A DNA stretch of 64,000 nucleotides from Enterorhabdus sp. P55 (GCF_009911695.1 NZ_QWKK01000001.1:1-64000); one strand, 5' to 3'. Numbered from the stretch's first letter, positions 45,915 through 55,203 are shown. Made by a program: numbers and translations. Notes: generated by a model not told the origin, from the sequence alone.

Positions 45915-46511
45915 TTACTCACCTCCGGTCTTCTGGATGGGCGCGGCGCCGGCGCGGTCGCCGGGGCCCATGGCCAGGATCTCGACGGCCGAGGTGCCGT
46001 CGATGTCCTTCAGGAACAGGCGCACGTTCTCGTCGGAGGACGAGGGGACGTTCTTGCCGACGTAGTCGGCGCGGATGGGCAGCTCGCGGTGGCCGCGGTC
46101 CACGAGGACCGCCAGCTGGACGGCGGCCGGGCGGCCGATGTCCATGAGTGCGTCGAGCGCGGCGCGGATGGTGCGGCCCGTGTAGAGGATGTCGTCGACG
46201 AGGATGACGGTCTTGCCGTCGATGTCGAACGGGATGTCGGTGGAGTGGACCTCGGGCGCAAAGTGCGTCATGAAGTCATCGCGGTAGAAGCTGATGTCGA
46301 GCGCACCGAGCGGGACGGCCACCCCCTCGATCTCCTCGATCCTGCTCGCCAGCATCTTGGCGAGCAGATCGCCGCGCGTGACGATGCCCACCAGGGCGAT
46401 GTGCGCGGCTCCCTTGTTGGTCTCGAGGATCTGATGCGCCATGCGCGTCAGCGATCGCTCGATCTCATCGGCGTCCATACAGATGGACTTGACGGTTCCT
46501 GCGTCGTTCAT
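45915..46511 (-). CDS. pyrR: PyrR pyrimidine regulator / uracil phosphoribosyltransferase
   Basis: UMP-responsive RNA-binding attenuation protein with weak uracil phosphoribosyltransferase activity. 198 residues from ATG 46511 (AAGGGAG upstream). The PRPP loop [17 protein letters not shown] and the RGDLLAKML segment are typical. The last ~20 residues ([15 protein letters not shown]) extend beyond the usual end. Longer readings would swallow the leader. It heads pyrR-pyrB-pyrC and probably also controls the carA operon through matching leader sites. Confidence 0.95.
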   Translation of the reverse strand: MNDAGTVKSICMDADEIERSLTRMAHQILETNKGAAHIALVGIVTRGDLLAKMLASRIEEIEGVAVPLGALDISFYRDDFMTHFAPEVHSTDIPFDIDGKTVILVDDILYTGRTIRAALDALMDIGRPAAVQLAVLVDRGHRELPIRADYVGKNVPSSSDENVRLFLKDIDGTSAVEILAMGPGDRAGAAPIQKTGGE

Positions 46512-46595
46512 ACACACTCCCTTCTCAGTCGAAAGTGCGTACAGGCGAAACCGGCCGTACCTCCGGCGCAAGCGCTGGCTCGGGCGGTGCAGGGC

Positions 46596-46631
46596 AAAAA
46601 AACAAGCCCCGTCCCCTCTGGGCCAAGGCTT
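46596..46631 (-). terminator. attenuator terminator ahead of pyrR
   Basis: Minus strand AAGCC...GGCTT with an inner CCC/GGG pairing, then G and seven T, 85 nt before the pyrR start and about 43 nt after the PyrR site. Expected to be conditional. Confidence 0.8.
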
Positions 46632-46673
46632 CCTCCGTCGTGCCCCTCTCAGGGGCGGTGGTGCGTGCCTTGT

Positions 46674-46736
46674 CGGTCTCTCTGTACCGCATTTAAAGGA
46701 CGCTGCCAGTATGCGCCCCTCCCGCCCGAAGCGCAA
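46674..46736 (-). promoter_or_regulatory. pyrR promoter and PyrR-type binding loop
   Basis: TTGCGC (46731-46736), 17 bp, CATACT (46708-46713) on the minus strand. Then, 19 bases on, CGGT-ACAGAGAG-ACCG (46674-46689), identical to the carA leader site, within an identical flanking CCTTTAAA...ACAAGG. The spacer of the promoter also contains one arm of a 13 bp inverted repeat (46713-46725 with 46756-46768). The rest of the gap to 46885 holds the acyl-CoA synthetase terminator. Confidence 0.82.
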
Positions 46737-46823
46737 CCCCCGAAGTTGTGTTTTTGCGGGAGGGGCGCGCCAACGCCCCGCCAAGGGCGCCGAAAGGGCG
46801 CGTCCGGGCCGATCATGCTGAAA

Positions 46824-46856
46824 GGGGGCGCCTGCCGCGTTGCAGCAGACACCCCC
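46824..46856 (-). terminator. terminator of the acyl-CoA synthetase/oxidoreductase gene run
   Basis: Minus strand: a 15 bp stem starting GGGGGTGTCTGC (three G-U pairs), loop AAC, ending GGCGCCCCC, then TTTC, 30 bp after the synthetase stop. Confidence 0.8.
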
Positions 46857-46885
46857 TTCGATGGCCCGAAGCGAGGGAGCCCCCC

Positions 46886-48559
46886 CTACTCCTCGATGCC
46901 GTCGTTGGTGCGGATGAGCTTGCGCTTGATCTTGCCGCCGATGGTCTTGGGGAGCTCGTCGACGTACTCGACGATGCGCGGGTACTTGTAGGGAGCCGTC
47001 GTCTTCTTCACGTGGTTCTGAAGCTCGCGGGTGAGCTCGTCGGAGGGCTCGAAGCCCCGGGCGAGCACGATGGTCGCCTTCACCACCTTGCCGCGGATGG
47101 GGTCGGGCGCGGCGGTGACGGCGCACTCCACCACGGCCGGGTGCTCGACGAGCGCGCTCTCCACCTCGAAGGGCCCGATGCGGTAGCCCGAGCACTTGAT
47201 CACGTCATCGTTGCGCCCGACGAAGAAGCAGTAGCCGTCCGAGTCGCGCCACGCCATGTCGTGGAGGTTGTAGTAGTCCCCGCCCACCGCCTCGGCCGTC
47301 TTCTCGGCATCGCCGTAATAGCCCACGAACAGGCCCGGCGGGTAGGCCTCCTTGAGGCCGGTCACGCAGATGGCGCCTTCCTCGCCGTCGGCCACCTCCG
47401 TGCCGTCGTCGTCGAGCAGGCGCACGTTGAGCAGCGGCGAGGGCTTGCCCATGGAGCCGGGGCGCGGCTCGACCCACGGGAAGGTGGCCAAGAGCACCGG
47501 CCCCTCAGTCTGACCGAAGCCCTCGCGGATCTTCTTGCCCGTCAAGCGCTCCCAGGCCAGGGTCACCTCGGCGTTCAGGGGCTCGCCGGCGGTGGCGAAG
47601 TTCTCCACGCTCGACAGGTCGTAGGCGGCCACGTCCTCCTGGAGCATGAAGCGGTACATGGTGGGCGGCGCGCAGAAGGTGGTGAGCTGGTAGTCCTGGA
47701 TCTTCTGCAGCAGCTTGGTGGGCACGAACTTGTCCATGTCGTAGGCGAAGATGGTGGCGCCGGCTATCCACTGGCCGTAGATCTTGCCCCAGCCGAACTT
47801 GGCCCACCCCGAGTCGGTCACCGACATGTGCAGCTTGTCCTCCTGAACCTGCTGCCAGTACTTGGCGGTGATGATGTGGCCGAGCGGATGCGCGAAGTTG
47901 TGCTCGACGGCCTTGGGGTTGCCGGTGGTGCCGCTCGTGAAGTACATGAGCATGATGTCCGACGACGTGACGCCCTCCCCGCCCGTCGGGCGCGCGAACT
48001 TCTCGGACTTGCCGGCGATGAGGTCGTCGAAGTCCACCCAGCCCTCGCGCGAGCCGTCCACGATGAACTTCTCGAGGAGCGAGGGGCACTCCGGCAGGGC
48101 GGCCTCCACCTGCGTGCAGACGTACTCGTCGTTCACGGCCACGATGGCCTTCACGTCGGCGCTGTTGACCCGGTAGGCCACGTCCTTCTTCGTCAGCTGC
48201 AGCGTCGCGGGGATGATGACGGCACCCAGCTTGCAGAGGGCCACGGCGCACACCCAGTACTCCCAGCGCCGTCGCAGGATGCACATGACCACGTCACCCT
48301 TGCCGATGCCCATCCCGCGAAAGGCGTTGGCCGCCTGGTTGGAGAGGCGCATGAGGTAGCCGAAGGTGAACGTCCGCTCCTCGCCGGCGTCATTGCACCA
48401 GACGAGCGCGCGCTTCTCAGGCTCGACGCGCGCCCACTCGTCCACGACGTCGAAGCCGAAGTTGAAGTCGGCGGGCACGTCGATGCGGAAGTTTTCGGCG
48501 AAGTCCTCGTAGGAGTCGAAGTCGATGCGCGGGCAGTACCTCTTCAGCACGTGGTTCAT
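46886..48559 (-). CDS. AMP-forming acyl-CoA synthetase (1)
   Basis: Activates a carboxylic acid to its CoA thioester. 557 residues from ATG 48559. Motif A3 [16 protein letters not shown]5 EGFGQTEG, adenylate motif [19 protein letters not shown], hinge [13 protein letters not shown] and the catalytic Lys region near the end ([11 protein letters not shown]). It resembles medium-chain and branched acid synthetases. It is the last gene of the run with the 2-oxoacid oxidoreductase, 34 nt after an XRE-cupin regulator gene, so its acid probably belongs to the same pathway (isobutyrate, isovalerate or aryl acids; inferred). Confidence 0.92.
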   Translation of the reverse strand: MNHVLKRYCPRIDFDSYEDFAENFRIDVPADFNFGFDVVDEWARVEPEKRALVWCNDAGEERTFTFGYLMRLSNQAANAFRGMGIGKGDVVMCILRRRWEYWVCAVALCKLGAVIIPATLQLTKKDVAYRVNSADVKAIVAVNDEYVCTQVEAALPECPSLLEKFIVDGSREGWVDFDDLIAGKSEKFARPTGGEGVTSSDIMLMYFTSGTTGNPKAVEHNFAHPLGHIITAKYWQQVQEDKLHMSVTDSGWAKFGWGKIYGQWIAGATIFAYDMDKFVPTKLLQKIQDYQLTTFCAPPTMYRFMLQEDVAAYDLSSVENFATAGEPLNAEVTLAWERLTGKKIREGFGQTEGPVLLATFPWVEPRPGSMGKPSPLLNVRLLDDDGTEVADGEEGAICVTGLKEAYPPGLFVGYYGDAEKTAEAVGGDYYNLHDMAWRDSDGYCFFVGRNDDVIKCSGYRIGPFEVESALVEHPAVVECAVTAAPDPIRGKVVKATIVLARGFEPSDELTRELQNHVKKTTAPYKYPRIVEYVDELPKTIGGKIKRKLIRTNDGIEE

Positions 48560-48593
48560 GGTGTGGTTCCTCGGTTCTTGGCTCTGGTGTTCC

Positions 48594-49157
48594 CTACTCG
48601 GCGATGATGGTGATGAACTTGGCCGGCACCTCACCGCCGCAGCGCTGGCCATGGGGTATCTCGGGGTTGAAGTAGACGCTGTCCCACTGGGCAAGCTCGA
48701 TGTCCTGGTCGCCGATGGTGACGACGACGGTGCCCTCGATGACGAAGTTGAACTCCTGGCCGTGGTGGGTCACGAGCTCGGCCGGCTCATCGGAGGGGTC
48801 GAGCACCACAAGCAGCGGCTGCATGATCTTGTCGCGGTAGCGCCAGGCCATGTCGTCATAGCGGTAGCCTGGGAAGCGGTCGACCTCCTTGCCCTCGCCG
48901 CGGCGCACCACGTGGAAGGTGTCGAGCTTGGCAGCCGTGCCCGTGAGCAGCTCGGTCAGGTCCACGCCGAACTTGCGCGCCATGTGGTAGAGCGCCGAGA
49001 TGGGCACGTCCTCGCCGGTCTCCTCCCAGGCGCGGTAGGTGCCCGGGCTCACGGCCAGCTCGGCGGCCATCTCCTCGACGCTCACGTCGCAGGCCTCGCG
49101 CAGGCCCTCCATGCGCAGGCCGATGTCGGCCAGGCTGCGCTCCCTGTCCTCTCCCAT
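48594..49157 (-). CDS. XRE-cupin transcription regulator (1)
   Basis: 187 residues: N-terminal XRE helix-turn-helix (MEGLREACDVSVEEMAAELA, TYRAWEETGEDVP) and a C-terminal cupin fold (HHGQEFNFVIEGTVVVTIGD, FNPEIPHGQR) with metal-type His residues that likely binds a small effector. It starts 1 nt after the gamma-subunit gene and precedes an acyl-CoA synthetase gene; a paralogue (54619-55203) stands before the other synthetase, so each probably controls or senses products of this pathway. Confidence 0.9.
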   Translation of the reverse strand: MGEDRERSLADIGLRMEGLREACDVSVEEMAAELAVSPGTYRAWEETGEDVPISALYHMARKFGVDLTELLTGTAAKLDTFHVVRRGEGKEVDRFPGYRYDDMAWRYRDKIMQPLLVVLDPSDEPAELVTHHGQEFNFVIEGTVVVTIGDQDIELAQWDSVYFNPEIPHGQRCGGEVPAKFITIIAE

Positions 49158-49158
49158 G

Positions 49159-49695
49159 CTAGGCCTCCATTCCCAAGTCGACGGCCTGCTTGTTCTTCTC
49201 GATGAGGGCGGCCTTGCGCGGCGGCACGCACTTCTCGATGGCCGCGTCGAGGGTCGCGCGGCTGCAGAAGCCGGTGACGGCGAAGAGCTTGCCCAGAAGC
49301 ACGATGTTGGCCAGGCCTTTGAGGCCAGCCTCCTCGGCGAGCTTGGTGGCGGGGATGCCGTAGGTCTCCACGCCCTCGCGCACGCGCATATCGGCGATCA
49401 TCGAGGTGTCGGCCACGATGACGCCGCCAGGGCGCACCGCGTCGACGAACTTGTCGTAGGAGGGCTGGTTGAGGGCCACGAGCACGTCAGGCGCGGTGAC
49501 GAGCGGGCTGCCGATGGGCTCGTCGGACAGCGTCACCGAGCAGTTGGCGGTGCCGCCGCGCATCTCGGGCCCGTAGGAGGGCAGCCACGATACCTCGCGG
49601 TCGTCGATGAGGCCCGCGTAGGCGGCCACCTTGCCGGCGAACAGCACGCCCTGGCCGCCGAAGCCGGCCAGCACGATTCGAAGCTCTGCGCTCAT
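49159..49695 (-). CDS. 2-oxoacid:ferredoxin oxidoreductase gamma subunit
   Basis: 178 residues from ATG 49695, which overlaps the beta-subunit stop (ATGA). Typical gamma fold: LAGFGGQGVLFAGK, SYGPEMRGGTANCSV and PDVLVALNQPSYDKF. It is part of a four-subunit enzyme (alpha, beta, gamma, delta) that converts 2-oxoacids and CoA to acyl-CoA, CO2 and reduced ferredoxin, or the reverse. Confidence 0.93.
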   Translation of the reverse strand: MSAELRIVLAGFGGQGVLFAGKVAAYAGLIDDREVSWLPSYGPEMRGGTANCSVTLSDEPIGSPLVTAPDVLVALNQPSYDKFVDAVRPGGVIVADTSMIADMRVREGVETYGIPATKLAEEAGLKGLANIVLLGKLFAVTGFCSRATLDAAIEKCVPPRKAALIEKNKQAVDLGMEA

Positions 49696-50543
49696 CGGGC
49701 GCCTCCTTCCTCGCCGGTGGCGGGGTTGACCAGCGGACATGCAGCCGCGCGGGCAGCCGCCGCCTCGGCGGCGCTGGCGTAGCCGTCGGCCACCACGTCT
49801 TTGTACACGCCCAGCGGATAGTAGGGCAGCATGTTCTCGCGCATCCAGGCGAAGGACTCCTGCGGGGTGAGGCCCCAGTTGGTCGGGCAGGTGGAGACCA
49901 CCTCGACGAGCGAGTAGCCCCGCCCGTTGATCTGGGTCTCGAAGGCCTTCTTGATGGCCTTCTTGGCCTTGCGCACGTTCTTGGGGCTGTCCACGCACAC
50001 GCGCTCCAGGTACGCCACGCCGTCAAGGGAGCTCAGCAGCTCGGAGACGCGGATGGGGTAGCCTGCCGTGGCCACGTCGCGGCCGTACGGCGAGGTCTGG
50101 GTCACCTGGTTGGGCAGCGACGTGGGGGCCATCTGGCCGCCGGTCATGCCGTAGATGGCGTTGTTGATGAAGATGACCGTGATGTTCTCGCCGCGGGTGG
50201 CCGCGTGGATGGTCTCGGCCATGCCGATGGAGGCCAAATCGCCGTCGCCCTGGTAGGCGAACACGACGTTGTCCGGATGCACGCGCTTCACGGCGGTGGC
50301 CACCGCCGGGGCGCGGCCGTGGGCGGCCTCGATCATGTCGCAGCCGAAGAAGTCATAGGCCATGACCGAGCAGCCGACCGGGGCCACGCCCACGGCGTCG
50401 CCCTCCACGTCCAGCTCGTCCAGGCACTCGGCCACCAGGCGCTCCACGATGCCGTGGGTGCAGCCGGGGCAGTAGTTCGTCACCACGGGAAGGAGCGCGT
50501 GGGGGCGCTCGAAGACCACCGTGGCCTCAGCGTTGTCCGCCAT
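49692..50543 (-). CDS. 2-oxoacid:ferredoxin oxidoreductase beta subunit (TPP-binding)
   Basis: 283 residues. NYCPGCTHGIVERLV at the N-terminus and the thiamine pyrophosphate motif GDGDLASIGMAETIHA...NNAIYGMTGGQ are clear. The C-terminal ~45 residues are Ala-rich. The subunit set resembles the 2-oxoisovalerate (Vor) and 2-oxoglutarate (Kor) forms; substrate is not decided by sequence. 2 nt after the alpha gene. Confidence 0.93.
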   Translation of the reverse strand: MADNAEATVVFERPHALLPVVTNYCPGCTHGIVERLVAECLDELDVEGDAVGVAPVGCSVMAYDFFGCDMIEAAHGRAPAVATAVKRVHPDNVVFAYQGDGDLASIGMAETIHAATRGENITVIFINNAIYGMTGGQMAPTSLPNQVTQTSPYGRDVATAGYPIRVSELLSSLDGVAYLERVCVDSPKNVRKAKKAIKKAFETQINGRGYSLVEVVSTCPTNWGLTPQESFAWMRENMLPYYPLGVYKDVVADGYASAAEAAAARAAACPLVNPATGEEGGAR

Positions 50544-50545
50544 TC

Positions 50546-51616
50546 CTACTCACCGATCCTCTCGTTGATCTCCAGGATGCGCGCGAGGACCTCCTCGGGC
50601 GTGGGCACCATGCCGCCGGCGCGGCCGAGGAACTCCACGGGCGCGCGGCCCTCCACCACCAGGCGCACGTCCTCCACCATCTGACCCATGTTCATCTCCA
50701 CGTCCAGGTAGGCCCGGGCCGTGCCGAGCGTGGCGGCCAGCGCATCCACCGGGAAGGGCCACAGCGTCACCGGGCGGAACAGGCCCGCCTTGACGCCCTG
50801 CTCGCGGGCGGCGTTGACGGCCGAGCGGGCCACGCGGGCCGAGGCGCCGAAGGCGACCACCACGATGTCGGCGTCGTCGCACTGATAGGTCTCGAAACGC
50901 TGCTCGGCGGCCTTGATCTGCTCGTAGCGCTCGTAGCGCTCGAAGTTGAGGCGCTCAAGGTCCTCGGCGGTGAGGTAGAGCGAGTTGGCCACGTTGTGGG
51001 GGCGCTGGTGCTTATGGCCGGTGGTGGCCCAGGGCTTGGCCGGCAGGTCGGCCGGGTCCACCGGGTCGGGCAGCACCACGGGCTCCATCATCTGGCCGAG
51101 CAGGCCGTCGCCGAGGATCATGACCGGCGTGCGGTAGCGGTCGGCCACGTCGAAGGCGTCGAAGGCCACGTCCGCCATCTCCTGCACCGTGGAGGGTGCG
51201 TAGACGACGACGTGGAAGTCACCGTGGCCGGTGGCGCGGGTGGCCTGCCAGTAGTCGGACTGCGAGGGCTGGATGGAGCCGAGGCCCGGGCCGCCGCGCT
51301 GGATGTTGATGATGACGCCGGGCAGGTCTGCGCCGGCCATATACGAGATGCCCTCGCCCTTGAGCGACACGCCCGGGCTCGACGAGGACGTCATGACGCG
51401 CGCACCGGCGGCCGAGGCGCCGTAGACCATGTTGATGGCGGCCACCTCGCTCTCGGCCTGCAGGTAGGTTCCGCCTACCTTCGGCATCTGCTTGGACATG
51501 TAGGCGGCCAGCTCGGTCTGCGGGGTGATGGGGTACCCGAAGAAGAAGCGGCAGCCGGCGCGCAGCGCGCTCTCGGCCAGGGCCTCGTTGCCCTTCATCA
51601 GCACTTTCTCTGCCAT
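50546..51616 (-). CDS. 2-oxoacid:ferredoxin oxidoreductase alpha subunit
   Basis: 356 residues. GYPITPQTELAAYMSKQMP, QAESEVAAINMVYGASAAG, TSSSSPGVSLKGEGISYMAG and GGPGLGSIQPSQSDYWQA identify the alpha subunit, closest by eye to VorB-type (branched-chain) proteins. Cytoplasmic, oxygen-sensitive complex. 7 nt after the ferredoxin subunit gene. Confidence 0.94.
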   Translation of the reverse strand: MAEKVLMKGNEALAESALRAGCRFFFGYPITPQTELAAYMSKQMPKVGGTYLQAESEVAAINMVYGASAAGARVMTSSSSPGVSLKGEGISYMAGADLPGVIINIQRGGPGLGSIQPSQSDYWQATRATGHGDFHVVVYAPSTVQEMADVAFDAFDVADRYRTPVMILGDGLLGQMMEPVVLPDPVDPADLPAKPWATTGHKHQRPHNVANSLYLTAEDLERLNFERYERYEQIKAAEQRFETYQCDDADIVVVAFGASARVARSAVNAAREQGVKAGLFRPVTLWPFPVDALAATLGTARAYLDVEMNMGQMVEDVRLVVEGRAPVEFLGRAGGMVPTPEEVLARILEINERIGE

Positions 51617-51623
51617 GGTTCGC

Positions 51624-51830
51624 CTACCTTTCCACCGTGATGGCCACGTCGGGGCACATGAGGGCGCACGAGCAGCAGCCCGTGCAGCGCGCCTCGTCGA
51701 CGCAGCGGGCCGGATGGTAGCCCTTCGGGGTGATCCGATCCGGGTCGAGCTCGATGATGTGGACCGGGCAGGCGTCTGCGCACAGGCCGCAGCCCTTGCA
51801 GAAGCCGTCGTCCACGATGATCCTTGCCAT
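51624..51830 (-). CDS. 2-oxoacid:ferredoxin oxidoreductase delta (2[4Fe-4S]) subunit
   Basis: 68 residues with two 4Fe-4S motifs: CKGCGLCADACP (about 11-22) and CTGCCSCALMCP (about 49-60). Delta subunit that links the catalytic subunits to ferredoxin. Directly before the alpha gene and 78 nt after the P-loop ATPase gene. Confidence 0.94.
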   Translation of the reverse strand: MARIIVDDGFCKGCGLCADACPVHIIELDPDRITPKGYHPARCVDEARCTGCCSCALMCPDVAITVER

Positions 51831-51908
51831 GGGCGTCCTCTCTTCCTCCTCGCCCGCGAACGCGGGCTCTCCTGACTGTTCGTGAAAGGCCGCGCGAGGC
51901 GGCCGGTG

Positions 51909-52706
51909 CTAGCTCTCGGTTTCCCAGGGGGTTCGTACCACGACCTCCACAGGATAGACGAAGGCGCCCGGAACCTGGGCGCTCAGCTCGTCAAGCTCCT
52001 GCCGAGCGAGCCGTTTGGGGGCGGTAGCGAACGCGAGGGGAAGCCCCGCGGCGCAAGCCGCCTCGCCGGCTGCCGGCAGCGCACGTGCCACCACTGCCGC
52101 GTCGGTGTCGGCCTTGAGGTGGGCGTTGGCGACGAGGGCCGTGGCCCGCAGGCGCGCCTTGACCTCCACCTCGCCGAGGACCGCGAGCGCCTCGGCGGCG
52201 CCGGGCGTGAGGCTGCGGTAGGGGTTCACCACGTACCAGAGGGCGTGAGGCCCCGCCGCGATGGCCGCGGAGAAGCGCCCGAGGGCCGTGGCGCCCGCGT
52301 CATCCCCACCGACGTCGATGATGAGGCGGAAGGGGCGCGCGCTCGGCTCCCCCGCCCGGGCGTAGGCCTCGGCGATGGCGGCAGCCACCCCACCGGTGAG
52401 CGAGGGCACGTCCAGGCTCGTGCCGGCCTCGGAGAACACGGGCGCCACGAGGCGCGCGCCGGCGGCCTCGAGCGCGCCGCGGTACTCGCTTGAGCGGAAG
52501 TAGGGGTTCACCACGTCCAAATCGGCGAGCACCACCTCGTAGCCGGCCCGCGCCGCGTCTATCGCCAGGTTGAGCGCGAGGTTGGTCTTGCCCACGCCGT
52601 AGTGCCCGACGATGACGGTGACCGGCGCGAGGGAGGCCAGGACGGCCGCGCGCCCGCAGGCACCGGCGTCGCCTTCCGATGCGGCGGGGGCCTGCTCCTC
52701 CCCCAT
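51909..52706 (-). CDS. P-loop ATPase of the oxidoreductase cluster
   Basis: 265 residues. Walker A GHYGVGKT (34-41) at the start of a MinD/ParA-like fold (TNLALNLAIDAARAGYEVVLADLDVVNPYFRSSEY) and Walker B LIIDVGGDD. The deviant-Walker Lys of true MinD is absent. Relatives travel with 2-oxoacid oxidoreductase and synthetase genes in this bacterial group, but their role (cluster loading, cofactor delivery or protein targeting) is not known to me. It lies 2 nt after the second synthetase gene. Confidence 0.8.
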   Translation of the reverse strand: MGEEQAPAASEGDAGACGRAAVLASLAPVTVIVGHYGVGKTNLALNLAIDAARAGYEVVLADLDVVNPYFRSSEYRGALEAAGARLVAPVFSEAGTSLDVPSLTGGVAAAIAEAYARAGEPSARPFRLIIDVGGDDAGATALGRFSAAIAAGPHALWYVVNPYRSLTPGAAEALAVLGEVEVKARLRATALVANAHLKADTDAAVVARALPAAGEAACAAGLPLAFATAPKRLARQELDELSAQVPGAFVYPVEVVVRTPWETES

Positions 52707-52708
52707 CG

Positions 52709-54490
52709 CTACACCAGCCCCTCCGGCGTGGCATCGGCGGCCTCGTCGGCCTGGCGGATGGCCACGCGGCGGATCTTCCCGTTCACGGTGCGGGGCAGCT
52801 CGTCGACGTACTCGACGATGCGGGGGTACTTGTAGGGCGCCGTCTGGTTCTTCACCCAGCGCTGGAGCTCGCGCGTGAGCTCGTCAGAGGGGCTGAAGCC
52901 CTCGGCCAGCACCACGGTGGCCTTCACGGCCGCGCCGCGCAGCGGGTCGGGCACGCCGGTGACGGCCACCTCGCGCACGGCGTCGTGCTCGAGCATGACC
53001 GACTCGATCTCGAACGGGCCGATGCGGTAGCCGCTCGACTTGATGACGTCGTCGTTGCGGCCGACGTACCAGAAGTAGCCGTCCTCGTCGCACCAGGCGG
53101 TGTCGCCGGTGTGGTACCAGCCATCGTGCATGGCCTCGGCGGTCTTCGCGGGGTCGCGGTAGTACTCCATCATGATGCCGGCCGGATGCGGGTCGATGCG
53201 AATGCAGATCTCGCCGGTCTCGCCGGTGTTGCAGCGGGTGCCGTCCTCGCGCTGGATCTCCACGTCGTAGAGGGGCACGGGCTTGCCCATGGAGCCGGCG
53301 CGCGGGGTGGAGCCCGTGAGGTTGCCGATGGTGAGCGGCGTCTCGGTCTGGCCGAAGCCCTCGTAGATGGTAAGGCCGGTGTGCTCCTTCCAGAAGTCGA
53401 ACAGATCGGGGTTGAGCGCCTCGCCGGCGGTGGTGGAGTACGCGAGGCTCGACAGGTCGAAGGCGTCCACGTCGGCGAGCATCATGAGGCGGTACATGGT
53501 AGGCGGGCAGCACAGCGACGTCACCTGGTAGCGTCCGACGAGCGAGAGGATCTCGCCCGCGTCGAAGCGGTCGAAGTCGTAGGTGAGCACCGCGGCCTCC
53601 ATGAGCCACTGGCCGTAGAACTTGCCCCAGACCGCCTTGCCCCAGCCGGTGTCGGCGATGGTGAAATGCAGGCCCTCTGGGTCGACGTTGTGCCAGTGCT
53701 TGGCCGTGATGAGGTGCGCGAGCGCGTAGCGGGAGTCGTGGAGCACCATCTTGGGGTTGCCCGACGTGCCGCTCGAGAAGTACATGAGCATGGGGTCGCC
53801 CACGCGCGTCGCGCGGCGCTCGAAGACGGCCGGCGCCTCGCGCACGCCGGTGTTGAAGTCGTGCCAACCGGCGCGCTCCACGCCCACGGCACAGACGCCC
53901 TCGGGGCCGGAGAGCTCCGCGCCCACCGGCTCGCCGCCCGCGCGCATAAGCGCGCCGGACTCGTCGCGCGGCGTGAGGCCGGCGCCGGCGGGGTTCACCA
54001 AGACGAGCGTCTCCACGCTCGGGCACTCGCCCGCCACGGCGTCCACCACATCCGCGATGTCGCCGGCGCTCGTGCAGATGACGGCCTTGACGTCCGCCCC
54101 GTTGAGGCGGTAGGTGAGGTCGTGTTCCTTGAGCATGAAGGTGGCCGGCACCATGACAGCGCCGAGCTTCGCCAGCGCGAGCGCCGTGAACCAGAACTGG
54201 TAGTGGCGGCGCAGGATGACCATCACGTAGTCGCCCTGGCCGATGCCGAGGCCCGCCAGGAAGCTGGCCGTCTTGTCCGACCAGGTCTTCATGTCGGCGA
54301 AGGTGAAGACGTGCTCCTCGCCCTCGGGGTTGCACCACACCATCGCGGTGCGCTCGGGCTCGTTCGCCGCGATGTCGTCCACCACGTCGTAGGCGAAGTT
54401 GAAGTCGTCGGGGGCCACGATGTCGAACGCGGTCAGGAGCCCTTCGGCGTCGTAGGCCTCGTTCACGTAGCGGAGGTTGATGTTTCTCAT
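52709..54490 (-). CDS. AMP-forming acyl-CoA synthetase (2)
   Basis: 593 residues, a paralogue of the synthetase at 46886 with the same motif order: [57 protein letters not shown] and LPRTVNGKIRR. It has ~35 extra residues before motif A3 (about 190-230). Two related but distinct synthetases in one run suggests two different acid substrates. 128 bp after the XRE-cupin regulator gene. Confidence 0.92.
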   Translation of the reverse strand: MRNINLRYVNEAYDAEGLLTAFDIVAPDDFNFAYDVVDDIAANEPERTAMVWCNPEGEEHVFTFADMKTWSDKTASFLAGLGIGQGDYVMVILRRHYQFWFTALALAKLGAVMVPATFMLKEHDLTYRLNGADVKAVICTSAGDIADVVDAVAGECPSVETLVLVNPAGAGLTPRDESGALMRAGGEPVGAELSGPEGVCAVGVERAGWHDFNTGVREAPAVFERRATRVGDPMLMYFSSGTSGNPKMVLHDSRYALAHLITAKHWHNVDPEGLHFTIADTGWGKAVWGKFYGQWLMEAAVLTYDFDRFDAGEILSLVGRYQVTSLCCPPTMYRLMMLADVDAFDLSSLAYSTTAGEALNPDLFDFWKEHTGLTIYEGFGQTETPLTIGNLTGSTPRAGSMGKPVPLYDVEIQREDGTRCNTGETGEICIRIDPHPAGIMMEYYRDPAKTAEAMHDGWYHTGDTAWCDEDGYFWYVGRNDDVIKSSGYRIGPFEIESVMLEHDAVREVAVTGVPDPLRGAAVKATVVLAEGFSPSDELTRELQRWVKNQTAPYKYPRIVEYVDELPRTVNGKIRRVAIRQADEAADATPEGLV

Positions 54491-54618
54491 GGCTTGTCTC
54501 GTCCTTGCAGCTGAGGGGCGCGCTCAGGCGCCGCGCCGGGCGGAAGTTATCGGGAGGGTGCGGCGCTCGCCGGCACGCCTGGGGTCAGGCCGCGGGGCCT
54601 GGCCGGGCGCCGGGGCGC

Positions 54619-55203
54619 CTAGATAATCTTCTCGTCGTGGGGCTTGAGGACAACCGCGAGGAACACGCAGGGCTCGCCGCCGATGGCGATCATGCCATGG
54701 CCGCGCCCGGAGTCGTACATGAGGAAGTCGCCCGCCTCGAGCTCCTCTACGTGGTCCTCGTAGGCGAAGCGCATGCGGCCGGAGATGATGAAGTCGAGCT
54801 CCTGGCCCTTGTGGCGGGACAGGTGGATGGGCACGTCCTGCTCCTCGGGCAGGTAGGGCGCCGTGACCAGGAAGGGCTCGGCCAGCTTGTGGCGGAAGTG
54901 CGGCGCCTTGTGCAGGTACTCGAAGCCCGCGCGACGCTTGATGGACAGGCCGTCGGCCGCACGGGTGAGCGAGTAGCCCGTCAGGTGCGGGTTCTCGCCG
55001 GTGAGCAGCTCGATGACATCGACGCCGAACTTGTCGGCGCACTTGTACAGGAAGGTGAAGGACAGATCCTCCTCGCCCGACTCCTGCGCGGCGTACTCGG
55101 CCGTCGAGCGGCCGGTGGCGTCCGCCATCTCCTGCAGGGTGAGGTCGAGGTCCTCACGCAGCGCCCGGATGCGCGCGGCCACCTCTTTGATGTTCGGCTC
55201 CAT
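54619..55203 (-). CDS. XRE-cupin transcription regulator (2)
   Basis: 194 residues. N-terminal helix-turn-helix (RIRALREDLDLTLQEMADATGR) and C-terminal cupin (HKGQELDFIISGRMRFAYED, LMYDSGRGHGMIAIGG). Heads the nine-gene run 55203-46886 and is likely its autoregulated switch. ATG 55203 with GGAGG upstream. Confidence 0.9.
   Translation of the reverse strand: MEPNIKEVAARIRALREDLDLTLQEMADATGRSTAEYAAQESGEEDLSFTFLYKCADKFGVDVIELLTGENPHLTGYSLTRAADGLSIKRRAGFEYLHKAPHFRHKLAEPFLVTAPYLPEEQDVPIHLSRHKGQELDFIISGRMRFAYEDHVEELEAGDFLMYDSGRGHGMIAIGGEPCVFLAVVLKPHDEKII

Noticed and set aside
33020-46700. Similar ~30 bp sequences near carA and pyrR as a mobile repeat
   Set aside because: Same place relative to -10 boxes and terminators of pyrimidine operons; PyrR-type sites explain them.
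46748-48607. 619-codon plus-strand frame opposite acyl-CoA synthetase
   Set aside because: Antisense shadow of a complete synthetase with all motifs.
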